In this document: in pieces, positions 1 to 6,624 of the stretch
How positions within the stretch are numbered: the first letter of the stretch is position 1
How the letters are laid out: every line of letters starts with the position of its first letter
NCBI GenBank assembly: GCA_902472305.1
Contig: CABRNK010000020.1
Span: 1 to 57,371, forward strand
Reading direction: 5' to 3'
Length of the DNA stretch: 57,371 bases
DNA from: Hominenteromicrobium sp900549945
Lineage (GTDB): Bacteria > Bacillota > Clostridia > Oscillospirales > Acutalibacteraceae
Notes under the pieces: generated by a model
Told to the model about the DNA's origin: nothing
What the model saw: only the letters and a program-made list of their open reading frames with translations
Database searches by the model: none
Translations under genes and position numbers: made by a program

Positions 1-1
1 G

Positions 2-454
2 ACGACGGTCGTCGAGGTCGGCGTCGATGTGCCGAACGCGGTGATTATGATGATCGAAAACGCCGAGCGGTACGGCCTCTCCCAGCTCCACCAGCTTCGC
101 GGGCGCGTGGGGCGCGGGCAGCACAAATCGACCTGCATCCTCGTCACCGACGCGCAGAACGAGGAGGCCGTGGAGCGCCTGCGGATGTTCTGCAAGACGA
201 CGGACGGTTTCAAGGTGGCAGACGAGGACCTGCGCCTGCGCGGCCCCGGCGATTTCTTTGGCGAGCGCCAGCACGGCCTGCCGAAGCTGAAGATCGCCGA
301 CATGATGAACGACATGCAGGTACTGCGCGAGGCGCAGGACTGCGCGCGCGGCCTTTTGGAGCGCGACCCCGCGCTGGATGACCCCGCCCTGCGCGGCCTG
401 CGCGCCGAGATGCGCCGCCTGTTCGCCGCGAGCGGCGGCACCGTGACGCTGTAG
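2..454 (+). CDS. recG: ATP-dependent DNA helicase RecG, C-terminal part (cut by window start)
   Basis: Only the last 150 residues are present; the reading frame is open to the window edge. The visible part begins in helicase motif V (TTVVEVGVDVPNA) and runs through motif VI (QLHQLRGRVGRG), followed by the RecG C-terminal domain with DEDLRLRGPGDFFGERQHG. RecG remodels stalled replication forks and Holliday junctions by pumping double-stranded DNA. The motif order and the RGPGDFFG box separate it from Mfd and PriA. The stop is followed by a strong bidirectional terminator at 524-575. Confidence 0.95.
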   Translation, partial: TTVVEVGVDVPNAVIMMIENAERYGLSQLHQLRGRVGRGQHKSTCILVTDAQNEEAVERLRMFCKTTDGFKVADEDLRLRGPGDFFGERQHGLPKLKIADMMNDMQVLREAQDCARGLLERDPALDDPALRGLRAEMRRLFAASGGTVTL

Positions 455-523
455 CCGCGAAACCGCGCCGCGTCTCCCCGCGCATGGTTTGCGGCCCACC
501 GCCGGCCGCGCCGCTTCCATAAA

Positions 524-575
524 ACAGAAAAAGCCCGCCGTAGCCGGTTCAAACGGTATGCGGCGGGCTTTTTTA
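524..575. terminator. bidirectional terminator between recG and the small membrane gene
   Basis: A perfect 10-bp stem (AAGCCCGCCG at 531-540 with CGGCGGGCTT at 561-570) is flanked by A-rich sequence on the left and a T run on the right, so it can stop transcription from both converging genes. Confidence 0.85.
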
Positions 576-580
576 TGCGT

Positions 581-811
581 TCACTTGTCCTTTTTGAAAT
601 ACTCGACGCCCATGACTGCAAGCCCAATCACGAGGAACAAAACAGCCAGAATGAGCGGCAACGTCATGCCGGTCTCGGCGACTGTCGTCAGAAAACGCCC
701 CGGCGGCGTAAACCACTCGGAAGCCGGATTGCGCTCCACAAACACGAGAACCGCAAGCCCCCAGATGGTGCCGAGCAGCGCGAGGAACCCGCCGATCAAA
801 GCTCTTTTCAT
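581..811 (-). CDS. small two-helix membrane protein, unknown function
   Basis: Encodes 76 residues. Two hydrophobic segments are visible, about residues 4-24 (LIGGFLALLGTIWGLAVLVF) and 49-68 (LPLILAVLFLVIGLAVMG), separated by a polar loop with two Pro; the tail ends in KKDK. This is the shape of a small inner-membrane protein, but no family is recognised. It lies 12 bp downstream of the GH172 gene on the same strand and is probably co-transcribed with it. Its stop faces the terminator at 524-575. Confidence 0.65.
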   Translation of the reverse strand: MKRALIGGFLALLGTIWGLAVLVFVERNPASEWFTPPGRFLTTVAETGMTLPLILAVLFLVIGLAVMGVEYFKKDK

Positions 812-823
812 TTTGCTTTCCCC

Positions 824-1849
824 TCATTTCATAGTCAAATCGCGGTCCTCGGGCAGACGGACGGGCAGCGCGGCGGGCGCCGTCAGATACCAGTATGCCG
901 CCGAGGTGTAGTCGTCGTAGCGCGGGCCCGTCCAGCCGAGGTTGTCGATCGTCATGCGGAAGTCCGTTTCAAACCACACGGGGTCTTTGACATGCCAGCG
1001 GTAGAGCATGAAGCGCTTCTGCTGGTTGTACATCGCATCGGTATCGCCAAGAATCGCATACAGTCCGGCGTACAGACCGCTGAATGTCTGGTAGCGGTTC
1101 AGAATAATGTCGTTGCCGAACGCATAGGAGCCGCAGAAATAATCCTCGGTACCCGTGTAGTTCATCGTCGGGTACCGGTCGCCGTCGATGTACATCTTCG
1201 CCTCTCCCTCGACCCAGCAGGTGTTATGGCCGTTCATGCCGGCCGAAAGGCTCATGCCCACAAAGCAGCCTTTGCCGCGTATGCCGTCGATAACCGTATA
1301 CGACCGCCCCTTCTGCACCGGATGTTCCTGCCGGTAGGCGGCGTGAAAGTAGCCGCTGTCGGCCGGAATCTCCCCATGCCAGCCGGAAATCATGTAGTAA
1401 AGCGTCTGCGGCTCGCCGCCGCGGTTTTCCATCGTGATGCGGCAGTGCTTCCGAAACGGCATTTCCCAATAACAGTTGTAGCCGCGGCCGGGTGCAACCA
1501 GCACCATCGCGGAATTCAGCACCGGATAGCGGCCGTCACGGTCGGCGAAGTTTTCGTCGTATGCGCAGCCAAAGAACGCCGAGACCGGCGCCTCGACCGA
1601 CGGCGCTTCAAGGTCATCCCAATAAACGCGCAGCACAAAGGAATGGCCGATGTAGCCGGTAAACCAGATGTGCGTAATCATGCCCGGGCCGTCCGTGTCG
1701 CAGAGCACGGCGGTTTCACCCGGCTGAATCTGGATGCACGGGCGCAGCTTTTCGCAGTCTCCGCCGCGCGTGCCCCCGCTTTTTTCCCCCGTTGGGTTCT
1801 CGGCCGAAAAGCCGAAAGTCCGTCTGTTCTGCATTCTGTAAAGTTCCAT
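824..1849 (-). CDS. DUF2961 / glycoside hydrolase family 172 protein
   Basis: Encodes 341 residues. The family signature is clear in the second half: GEAKMYIDGD followed by a TGTEDYF box (about residues 222-246) and YRWHVKDPVWFETDF near residue 295. GH172 enzymes act on fructofuranose or arabinofuranose linkages (for example difructose dianhydride or D-arabinan); the substrate here cannot be read from sequence. No signal peptide is visible, so it is probably cytoplasmic. The start at 1849 was chosen because a GGGAGGAAACG ribosome binding site precedes it; the frame stays open further upstream into antisense-like sequence with no such site. Followed by the small membrane gene at 581-811. Confidence 0.88.
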   Translation of the reverse strand: MELYRMQNRRTFGFSAENPTGEKSGGTRGGDCEKLRPCIQIQPGETAVLCDTDGPGMITHIWFTGYIGHSFVLRVYWDDLEAPSVEAPVSAFFGCAYDENFADRDGRYPVLNSAMVLVAPGRGYNCYWEMPFRKHCRITMENRGGEPQTLYYMISGWHGEIPADSGYFHAAYRQEHPVQKGRSYTVIDGIRGKGCFVGMSLSAGMNGHNTCWVEGEAKMYIDGDRYPTMNYTGTEDYFCGSYAFGNDIILNRYQTFSGLYAGLYAILGDTDAMYNQQKRFMLYRWHVKDPVWFETDFRMTIDNLGWTGPRYDDYTSAAYWYLTAPAALPVRLPEDRDLTMK

Positions 1850-1875
1850 CTCGTTTCCTCCCTTATTCTGCGGTT

Positions 1876-2781
1876 TTATATCACCGATTTTTGCAGCGCT
1901 TCCAAGATACGCGGCAGGGCGGCGCGGCCCTCGCGCAGGCCCTCGTCGTGCAGCGCGAGCAGCGTCGGGACATCGGCGCTTGTGCGGCCAACACGCAGCG
2001 GCTCGAGCGGCCGGATGATCGCCGCCCGGCCCTCTCTTTCCAGCCGCTCGCACAGCGCGAGCTGGCGGTTGTAGATCTCGTGGCGGCGGCGCATCGCCTC
2101 CGCCACCGCGGGGTACTTGCGGAACACGGCCTTCAAAAGGCCCGCATACCCGAGCGGCTCCTTTTTGTAGCCGGCGTTGCGCGTCAGGACGACGACGTGA
2201 AAGCGGTTGCCGTCCGCGACGGATTTCTCGATCGGGATCGGGTCTGTCGTGCCGCCGTCGAGCAAATCGTATCCCTTGAAGTGCTGCACCTTCGTGAGCA
2301 CCGGCACCGAGCACGAGGCGACGGTCGCCGAAAACGGCGGCTCGATCTCCTCCTTTTCAAACCAGACGGTTCTGCCGTCCGCGCAGTTCATAGCGCCGGT
2401 CAGAAAGCGCGTCTCCTGCGCGTTGAACGCCGCCCAGTCGAAGCGGATGTGCTGCTCCGGCACCGTCTTAAAGATATAGTCGAAGCCGAACATCGAGCCC
2501 TTCAGCAGATTGCGCCGGCTCACGTATGCGGGGTTGCCCACATGGTGCTCGATGATCTGGCGCGAGCGCATCGCCTGCCCCGAGATGTAGGAAAGCGCGT
2601 TCGCGGCGCCGGCCGAAACGCCGATGATGTACGGAAAAAGCATGTCCCTCTCGAGAAAGGCCTCCATCACGCCCGCGCTGTAATACCCGCGCAGGCCACC
2701 GCCCTCGAGGACGAGCGCCGTGCCCGCCGGCAGCGTGTTTTTCAGCTTTCTGCCGGGAATCGGCGTCTGTGTATACGGCAT
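1876..2781 (-). CDS. patatin-like phospholipase
   Basis: Encodes 301 residues. The patatin catalytic features are all present: the oxyanion loop GGGLRG (27-32), the nucleophile elbow GVSAG with Ser56, and the DGG motif with Asp175 completing a Ser-Asp dyad. No signal peptide. The bacterial family (RssA/YlbK-like) hydrolyses lipid acyl esters; the physiological substrate is unknown. A ribosome binding site GAGGGG lies 9 bp before the ATG and a near-consensus promoter is at 2810-2838, so it starts its own transcript, which may run on into the GH172 gene 26 bp downstream. Confidence 0.9.
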   Translation of the reverse strand: MPYTQTPIPGRKLKNTLPAGTALVLEGGGLRGYYSAGVMEAFLERDMLFPYIIGVSAGAANALSYISGQAMRSRQIIEHHVGNPAYVSRRNLLKGSMFGFDYIFKTVPEQHIRFDWAAFNAQETRFLTGAMNCADGRTVWFEKEEIEPPFSATVASCSVPVLTKVQHFKGYDLLDGGTTDPIPIEKSVADGNRFHVVVLTRNAGYKKEPLGYAGLLKAVFRKYPAVAEAMRRRHEIYNRQLALCERLEREGRAAIIRPLEPLRVGRTSADVPTLLALHDEGLREGRAALPRILEALQKSVI

Positions 2782-2809
2782 GCGTATGCCCCCTCTTTCA
2801 TTTTTCTAA

Positions 2810-2838
2810 AGCATACCGCACATTCCCGGCAAAGTCAA
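2810..2838 (-). promoter_or_regulatory. promoter of the patatin gene
   Basis: On the minus strand the sequence reads TTGACT, 17 bp, TATGCT. It sits between the hairpin ending the upstream operon and the patatin start. Confidence 0.7.
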
Positions 2839-2880
2839 GGAGCGCGCACCGCAGCCGGCACGCGCTCCCCTATTTTTTGT
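2839..2880 (-). terminator. hairpin after the ferredoxin/cupin operon
   Basis: On the minus strand GGAGCGCGTGCC pairs with the downstream GGTGCGCGCTCC around a short loop, just after the stop of the 155-residue gene. It lacks a clean T run, so termination strength is uncertain. Confidence 0.45.
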
Positions 2881-2881
2881 T

Positions 2882-3349
2882 TTATTCTGCGGCCGCCGCC
2901 AGAAGCGCCTCGCGCGCCTCCGAAAGCGCCGCGGGGGCCCAGTCCTCGCAGAGCGCGAACACCGCCCTGTGCAGGGCGAGCAGCGCGCTTTCCCGCGCCG
3001 TGCCGGCCTGCACGCCGCCTAGCAGGGCGGGCGCCGCAGTGCGGATCGCCGCAAGAAGCGCCGCCTTCTCCGCGCGCACCGGCCCCCGCGCGCTCCAAGC
3101 GGCCTGCATGTCGCCGTCCGCCGTGCTGCCGCAGGGCATTGCGCAGCGCGCGCAGTCCGGCACGATGCGGTTCTTTTCCGCGTGCGCCGCCTCTGCCGCA
3201 GCACGCTGCTCTGCCTCCGGCGCGCCGAGCGCGCACAGGCCGCGCAGCAGAACCGCGTCGGTCTCCGGCGTTTTTCCCTGCTTCGAGGCCGCGCGCACCA
3301 GCCCGACGAGCGCGCTGAGCAGCGCGTCTCCCCGTTTATCCACGGTCAT
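2882..3349 (-). CDS. small cysteine-motif protein, unknown function
   Basis: Encodes 155 residues, Ala-rich and predicted mostly helical. Its one striking feature is a cluster around residue 67, CARCAMPCG, giving C-x2-C-x3-C followed by GSTADGDM, which could bind metal or an Fe-S cluster. No family is recognised with certainty. It is the last gene of a leftward operon with a double-cluster ferredoxin and a cupin; its ATG lies inside the end of the cupin gene (14-bp overlap), so translational coupling is likely. A redox or nitrosative stress role is inferred only from these neighbours and the Crp/Fnr-type operator. Confidence 0.7.
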   Translation of the reverse strand: MTVDKRGDALLSALVGLVRAASKQGKTPETDAVLLRGLCALGAPEAEQRAAAEAAHAEKNRIVPDCARCAMPCGSTADGDMQAAWSARGPVRAEKAALLAAIRTAAPALLGGVQAGTARESALLALHRAVFALCEDWAPAALSEAREALLAAAAE

Positions 3350-3686
3350 TTTCCTTAGGGAAAACGACGGTCAGCAGCATTTTGAACGCCTCCTCGGCGT
3401 AGACCGCATGCGGCTTCTTCGCCGGCATGACGAGCGCCTCGCCGGCCTTTACGATGTGCGCCGTGCCGTCCACGGTGAAGCGGCCGGCGCCCTCGAGCAC
3501 CGTGACCATCGCGTCGCCGGTGGAATCGTGCGTGCCGATCTCCTCGCCCTTGTCGAACGCAAAGAGCGTCACGCTGACCGCGCTGTTCTGCGCGAGCGTC
3601 TTGCTGACGACCTGCCCCGGCTGCACAGCGACCTCCGCCGCGAGCGGCAGCACCGTTTCGTGCGGGATATTTTTGATGAATGCCAT
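3336..3686 (-). CDS. single-domain cupin protein
   Basis: Encodes 116 residues, the length of a minimal cupin barrel. Cupin motif 1 is degenerate (GEEIGTHDSTGDAMVTVLEG, roughly 51-70) with His57 and the acidic residue of the metal site; motif 2 is GEALVMPAKKPHAVYA with a conserved His near 97. Such proteins often bind a divalent metal or a small anion. The chosen start MAFIKNIPH follows an AGAGGGAGC ribosome binding site and lies 26 bp after the ferredoxin stop. Longer upstream frames have no support. Confidence 0.85.
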   Translation of the reverse strand: MAFIKNIPHETVLPLAAEVAVQPGQVVSKTLAQNSAVSVTLFAFDKGEEIGTHDSTGDAMVTVLEGAGRFTVDGTAHIVKAGEALVMPAKKPHAVYAEEAFKMLLTVVFPKENDRG

Positions 3687-3712
3687 TTTGCTCCCTCTTC
3701 TCTCTTTTATTT

Positions 3713-4456
3713 TCAGCCGACGATGCGGCCGTCGGTCGAGATAACGCGGACCTGCCACGGGATGAACTTGCCGCTCGCCTTGAGCGCGTTCACCGCGGCG
3801 CGCTCGAGGCCGCCGCAGCACGGCACCTGCATGCGCACGATGGTAACGCTTTTCACGTCGTTCTGCCGGATGATCTCGGTCAGCTTTTCGGTGTAATCGC
3901 CCTCGTCGAGCTTCGGGCAGCCGATCAGCGTGATGCGCCCGCGGATGAATTCGCGGTGGAAATCGCCGTAGGCGTACGCCGTGCAGTCTGCCGCGATCAG
4001 AAGATCCGCGCCGTCGAAATACGGTGCGCGCACCGGCACGAGCTTGATCTGCACCGGCCACTGTGAGAGCGCCGACGCGGCCGGGGCGGCCTCCGCCTGC
4101 ACCGCCGCGCGCTCGATCGCCTGTGCGCGGCTGCCGGGACATCCGCCCGCGTGCGCCGCCGGACGGAGCGTCTCCGCACGGCTGCCCGGGCAGCCCGCCG
4201 GGGCCTGTGCCGCCTGCTTCGCACGCTTATTCTGCTCCACGGCCTCCTCGTCATACGCCGCGGCCTCGCGCTCCACAAAGGCGATCGCGCCGGTCGGGCA
4301 GGCGGGCAGGCAGTTGCCGAGGCCGTCGCAGTAATCGTCGCGGATCAGCTTTGCCTTGCCGTTCACCATCGCGATGGCCTCCTCCTGACATGCGTTCGCG
4401 CACAGGCCGCAGCCGTTGCACTTTTCCTCGTCGATCTGGATGATTTTGCGGATCAT
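3713..4456 (-). CDS. 4Fe-4S ferredoxin-domain protein
   Basis: Encodes 247 residues. The N-terminus carries a bacterial ferredoxin fold: Cys13-x2-Cys16-x2-Cys19-x3-Cys23, then Cys43-x5-Cys49-x3-Cys53. The middle cysteine of the second motif is replaced (Leu46), so the second cluster has only three standard ligands and may be 3Fe-4S or use another ligand. A linker with two CPGSRA motifs follows, then a domain of about 120 residues with Cys-containing VPCCGG near residue 213. First gene of the leftward operon; electron transfer is the likely role, the partner is not in the window. The start follows a GAAAGGACG ribosome binding site. Confidence 0.88.
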   Translation of the reverse strand: MIRKIIQIDEEKCNGCGLCANACQEEAIAMVNGKAKLIRDDYCDGLGNCLPACPTGAIAFVEREAAAYDEEAVEQNKRAKQAAQAPAGCPGSRAETLRPAAHAGGCPGSRAQAIERAAVQAEAAPAASALSQWPVQIKLVPVRAPYFDGADLLIAADCTAYAYGDFHREFIRGRITLIGCPKLDEGDYTEKLTEIIRQNDVKSVTIVRMQVPCCGGLERAAVNALKASGKFIPWQVRVISTDGRIVG

Positions 4457-4510
4457 ATTGCATCGTCCTTTCGGTTTCGAATTTCATTTGTGTATTGACT
4501 TTGTGCCCTG

Positions 4511-4553
4511 AGTATACTACGATGGAAGCGGAAAGTATGTTGTTAAAACAACA
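4511..4553 (-). promoter_or_regulatory. Crp/Fnr-type operator and promoter of the ferredoxin operon
   Basis: A perfect palindrome TGTTGTT-AA-AACAACA occupies 4538-4553. On the minus strand a TATACT -10 box lies at 4511-4516, predicting a start near 4504. The palindrome centre (4545.5) is then 41.5 bp upstream, the position of a class II Crp/Fnr activator site that replaces the -35 box. No good -35 box is present. The divergently encoded regulator at 4645 is the obvious ligand; that pairing is inference. Confidence 0.7.
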
Positions 4554-4644
4554 AAATCAAATTTTTTTGCCGTGGGTACTCTGCGCCGGGGCTTTTGTGC
4601 CCCACCCAAGCGCAACGCGCCGCCCGCGGCACGGAGGCAATGCG

Positions 4645-5313
4645 ATGGATCTGGACTTTTTAACACAAACGCAGCTTTTCAGGGACATCCCGGCCGGTGA
4701 GCTCGGCGGGCTGCTCGGCTGCCTCAGAGCCGTGCGGCGGCAGTACAAAAAGGGCGCGATGCTCTGCCGCGCCGGCGACCGCACCGAGTCGATCGGGCTC
4801 GTCCTCTCGGGCAGCGTGCACATCGAGAGCGACGACGCATGGGGCAGCAAGAGCATTTTGAACAGCGTGGGGCCGGGGCAGGTTTTTGCGGAGACGTACG
4901 CCTGCGTGCCGGATGAGCCGCTGATGGTGAACGTCGTCGCGGCAGAGGACACGGCGGCGCTTTTCCTGCACGCGCCGCACCTGCTTGCGCCCTGCACGCA
5001 GGCCTGCGCCTGCCACGCGCAGCTCATCCGCAACCTTCTGTTCGTCAGCGCGCAGAAGAATCTCGCGCTTTCCCGGCGCATCTTCCACACCGCGCCGAAA
5101 ACGATCCGCGGCCGCCTGCTCTCCTACCTCTCGATGCAGGCGATCCGCGCGGGCGGCGACAGCTTTTCGATCCCGTTCAACCGCCAGCAGCTCGCCGATT
5201 ACCTCGGCGTGGACCGCAGCGCGCTTTCCGCGGAGCTCGGCCGCATGCGCCGCGAGGGTCTGCTGGACGTTCGGAAAAACCGCTTCACCCTGCGCCGCAC
5301 AAGGCCGGAGTAA
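4645..5313 (+). CDS. Crp/Fnr family transcriptional regulator
   Basis: Encodes 222 residues, a normal length. Residues about 8-125 form the cyclic-nucleotide-binding-like beta-roll (FRDIPAGELGGLL, KGAMLCRAGD, VLSGSVHIES), and about 145-215 the winged helix with recognition helix region RQQLADYLGVDRSALSAEL. There is no CxxC-rich Fnr N-terminus, but Cys residues cluster at about 112-118 (CTQACAC). The start is chosen for its GGAGG site 9 bp upstream; an earlier in-frame start would run through the operator. It is divergent from the ferredoxin/cupin operon and probably controls it, perhaps in an HcpR-like redox or NO response; the effector is unknown. Confidence 0.9.
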   Translation: MDLDFLTQTQLFRDIPAGELGGLLGCLRAVRRQYKKGAMLCRAGDRTESIGLVLSGSVHIESDDAWGSKSILNSVGPGQVFAETYACVPDEPLMVNVVAAEDTAALFLHAPHLLAPCTQACACHAQLIRNLLFVSAQKNLALSRRIFHTAPKTIRGRLLSYLSMQAIRAGGDSFSIPFNRQQLADYLGVDRSALSAELGRMRREGLLDVRKNRFTLRRTRPE

Positions 5314-5963
5314 AGCGGCGCACGGCTCCCGCATCGCGGTTCGGGCGATACAAGGCCCGGCGGCCAAAAATATCTCCGTTAAAAACCGCCGGAAGCTCGG
5401 TTCAAACGCACAGCGCCTACACGGATCGAGTCCCGGCGGTTTACAGCCGCATTTTTCCTATATCTTCAATATCGGTGAATTTTTCGCTCGGCGCCTGGAA
5501 CACGCGCGCGGCCTCCTTCGATAAGCTCACCCGCGCCGCCGTGCACACCGACCGCACGCACCTCCTCGCCTTTGAGGAGACGACGATCCGGCGGCGCGAG
5601 CCGGACGGCGACCTGCCCCGGCAGCTCGGCTGCGGCTTTGAAATCCTCGTCGCCGCCTAATAATCCATAAAAGCCGCCGTGCCCAAAAGCGCCGCGCCTG
5701 CGGCTTTTTGCGTGCCGGGCATTCCCATTCCCCGCCCGGGACTTCAAACGGCTGGAGCATTGAGAACTTCCCCCGCCGCGCGTCCCCCCTCTCCCCGCCT
5801 TGGATTGCATCCGCGGCTAGATCCCCTCCGCCGCCGGCACTCGCGGCGCACCTGCGGCGTAGGACGTACAAAGTCCGAATTTCATGCGAGTTGCATAGTT
5901 TCTTAATTTGACTGCTTTTTGACTACCTGATAAAGCAAAATCGTGCCGAAAGCAACGGAATCC
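5314..5963. other. gene-poor region with a possible coding remnant
   Basis: No intact gene is seen. A frame from about 5475 to 5660 (SLGAWNTRAASFDKLTRAAV...) has mostly G/C third positions like neighbouring genes but no ribosome binding site or recognised family, so it may be a gene fragment. Hairpins: AAACCGCCGG near 5382 pairs with CCGGCGGTTT near 5434; a terminator-like stem ending in CGGCTTTTT lies at about 5668-5706. Two copies of a TGCGGCG(C/T)AGGACG word occur near 5852 and 6127. Confidence 0.4.
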
Positions 5964-6018
5964 GAAAAAAGAAAAGCCCAGTGCAAAAGCCAAAAACGGC
6001 TTAAACACTGGGTTTTTC
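5964..6018 (-). terminator. terminator after the tRNA-Thr fragment
   Basis: On the minus strand CCCAGTG (6012-6006) pairs with CACTGGG (5983-5977), followed by CTTTTCTTTTTTC. It directly follows the duplicated tRNA 3' end. Confidence 0.6.
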
Positions 6019-6051
6019 TTGGAGCTGCTAACCAGATTCGAACTGGTGACC
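6019..6051 (-). pseudogene. duplicated 3' end of tRNA-Thr
   Basis: These 33 bases are identical to 6186-6218, which is the 3' end (T arm, 3' acceptor strand and CCA) of the intact tRNA-Thr. The identity stops inside the variable/anticodon side and there is no 5' half. It is either an integration scar (attachment-site duplicate) or the remnant of a second tRNA copy. Confidence 0.75.
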
Positions 6052-6143
6052 AACGCCCACAAAAGCAGGCTTTTGCGGGGCCCGATTTTTTATCATGGGG
6101 CTGCGCCCCAAACCCCCGCCGCATTTGCGGCGCAGGACGAGGT

Positions 6144-6184
6144 CAAAAAAATAAGCGCTGTGCTCTCTCGAACACGGCGCTTAT
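6144..6184 (-). terminator. terminator of the tRNA cluster
   Basis: Just after tRNA-Thr the minus strand forms a stem AAGCGC(C)GTG / CACAGCGCTT, followed by ATTTTTTTGA. Confidence 0.75.
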
Positions 6185-6189
6185 TTTGG

Positions 6190-6262
6190 AGCTGCTAACC
6201 AGATTCGAACTGGTGACCTCGTCCTTACCAAGGACGTGCTCTGCCTACTGAGCCATAGCAGC
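6190..6262 (-). tRNA. tRNA-Thr (GGT)
   Basis: A full cloverleaf can be read on the minus strand: acceptor GCTGCTA/TAGCAGC, D arm GGCTCAGTAGGC, anticodon stem CGTCC/GGACG with loop TTGGTAA (anticodon GGT), T arm with GTTCGAATC. CCA is encoded at 6187-6189. Last gene of the three-tRNA unit. Confidence 0.95.
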
Positions 6263-6298
6263 AAACCAAAAGGGCAAGCGTGGCTTACCCTCTTGTGG

Positions 6299-6372
6299 CG
6301 ACCCGGAACGGGCTCGAACCGTCGACCTCTAGCGTGACAGGCTAGCGTTCTAACCAACTGAACTACCGGGCC
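6299..6372 (-). tRNA. tRNA-Asp (GTC)
   Basis: Acceptor GGCCCGG/CCGGGTC, D arm AGTTCAGTTGGTT, anticodon loop CTGTCAC (anticodon GTC), T loop GGTTCGAGCCC. CCA encoded at 6296-6298. Second gene of the unit. Confidence 0.95.
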
Positions 6373-6378
6373 AAATGG

Positions 6379-6451
6379 CAGGGGCAGTAAGATTCGAACT
6401 CACGGCACGCGGTTTTGGAGACCGCTGCTCTACCAACTGAGCTATGCCCCT
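6379..6451 (-). tRNA. tRNA-Trp (CCA)
   Basis: Acceptor AGGGGCA/TGCCCCT, D arm AGCTCAGTTGGTAGAGC, anticodon stem GCGGT/ACCGC with loop CTCCAAA (anticodon CCA), T loop GTTCGAATC. CCA encoded at 6376-6378. First gene of the unit. Confidence 0.95.
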
Positions 6452-6480
6452 ATTTGCCGGCCATCTCTGACCGCTCGATT

Positions 6481-6509
6481 ATTTTACCATTCTGCGCGAA
6501 AAATGTCAA
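6481..6509 (-). promoter_or_regulatory. promoter of the tRNA Trp-Asp-Thr unit
   Basis: On the minus strand a perfect TTGACA (6509-6504) is followed after 17 bp by TAAAAT (6486-6481), about 30 bp before tRNA-Trp. Confidence 0.85.
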
Positions 6510-6572
6510 GGCTTTTTTATAAAATATTGCGCGCGAATTCCGCGCGGACCATGCGCCGCAGAAATGCCGTGC

Positions 6573-6606
6573 AAACAAAAGGCCCGCCGCGGCATGCGGC
6601 AGGCTT
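6573..6606 (-). terminator. terminator of pfkA
   Basis: On the minus strand GCCTGCCGC pairs with GCGGCGGGC around ATGCC, followed by CTTTTGTTTG; it begins 18 bp after the pfkA stop. Confidence 0.85.
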
Positions 6607-6624
6607 CTGTTCGTTTTACCGCGC

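Noticed and set aside
1850..2314. Upstream extension of the GH172 frame
   Set aside because: It overlaps the patatin gene in another frame and is Arg/Gly-rich; the good ribosome binding site supports the start at 1849.
5382..5443. tRNA-like foldback (ACCGCCG...CGGCGGT with a GGATCGAGTCC element)
   Set aside because: The span is only about 56 bases, there is no D arm or anticodon stem and no T at position 8; treated as a plain hairpin or remnant.
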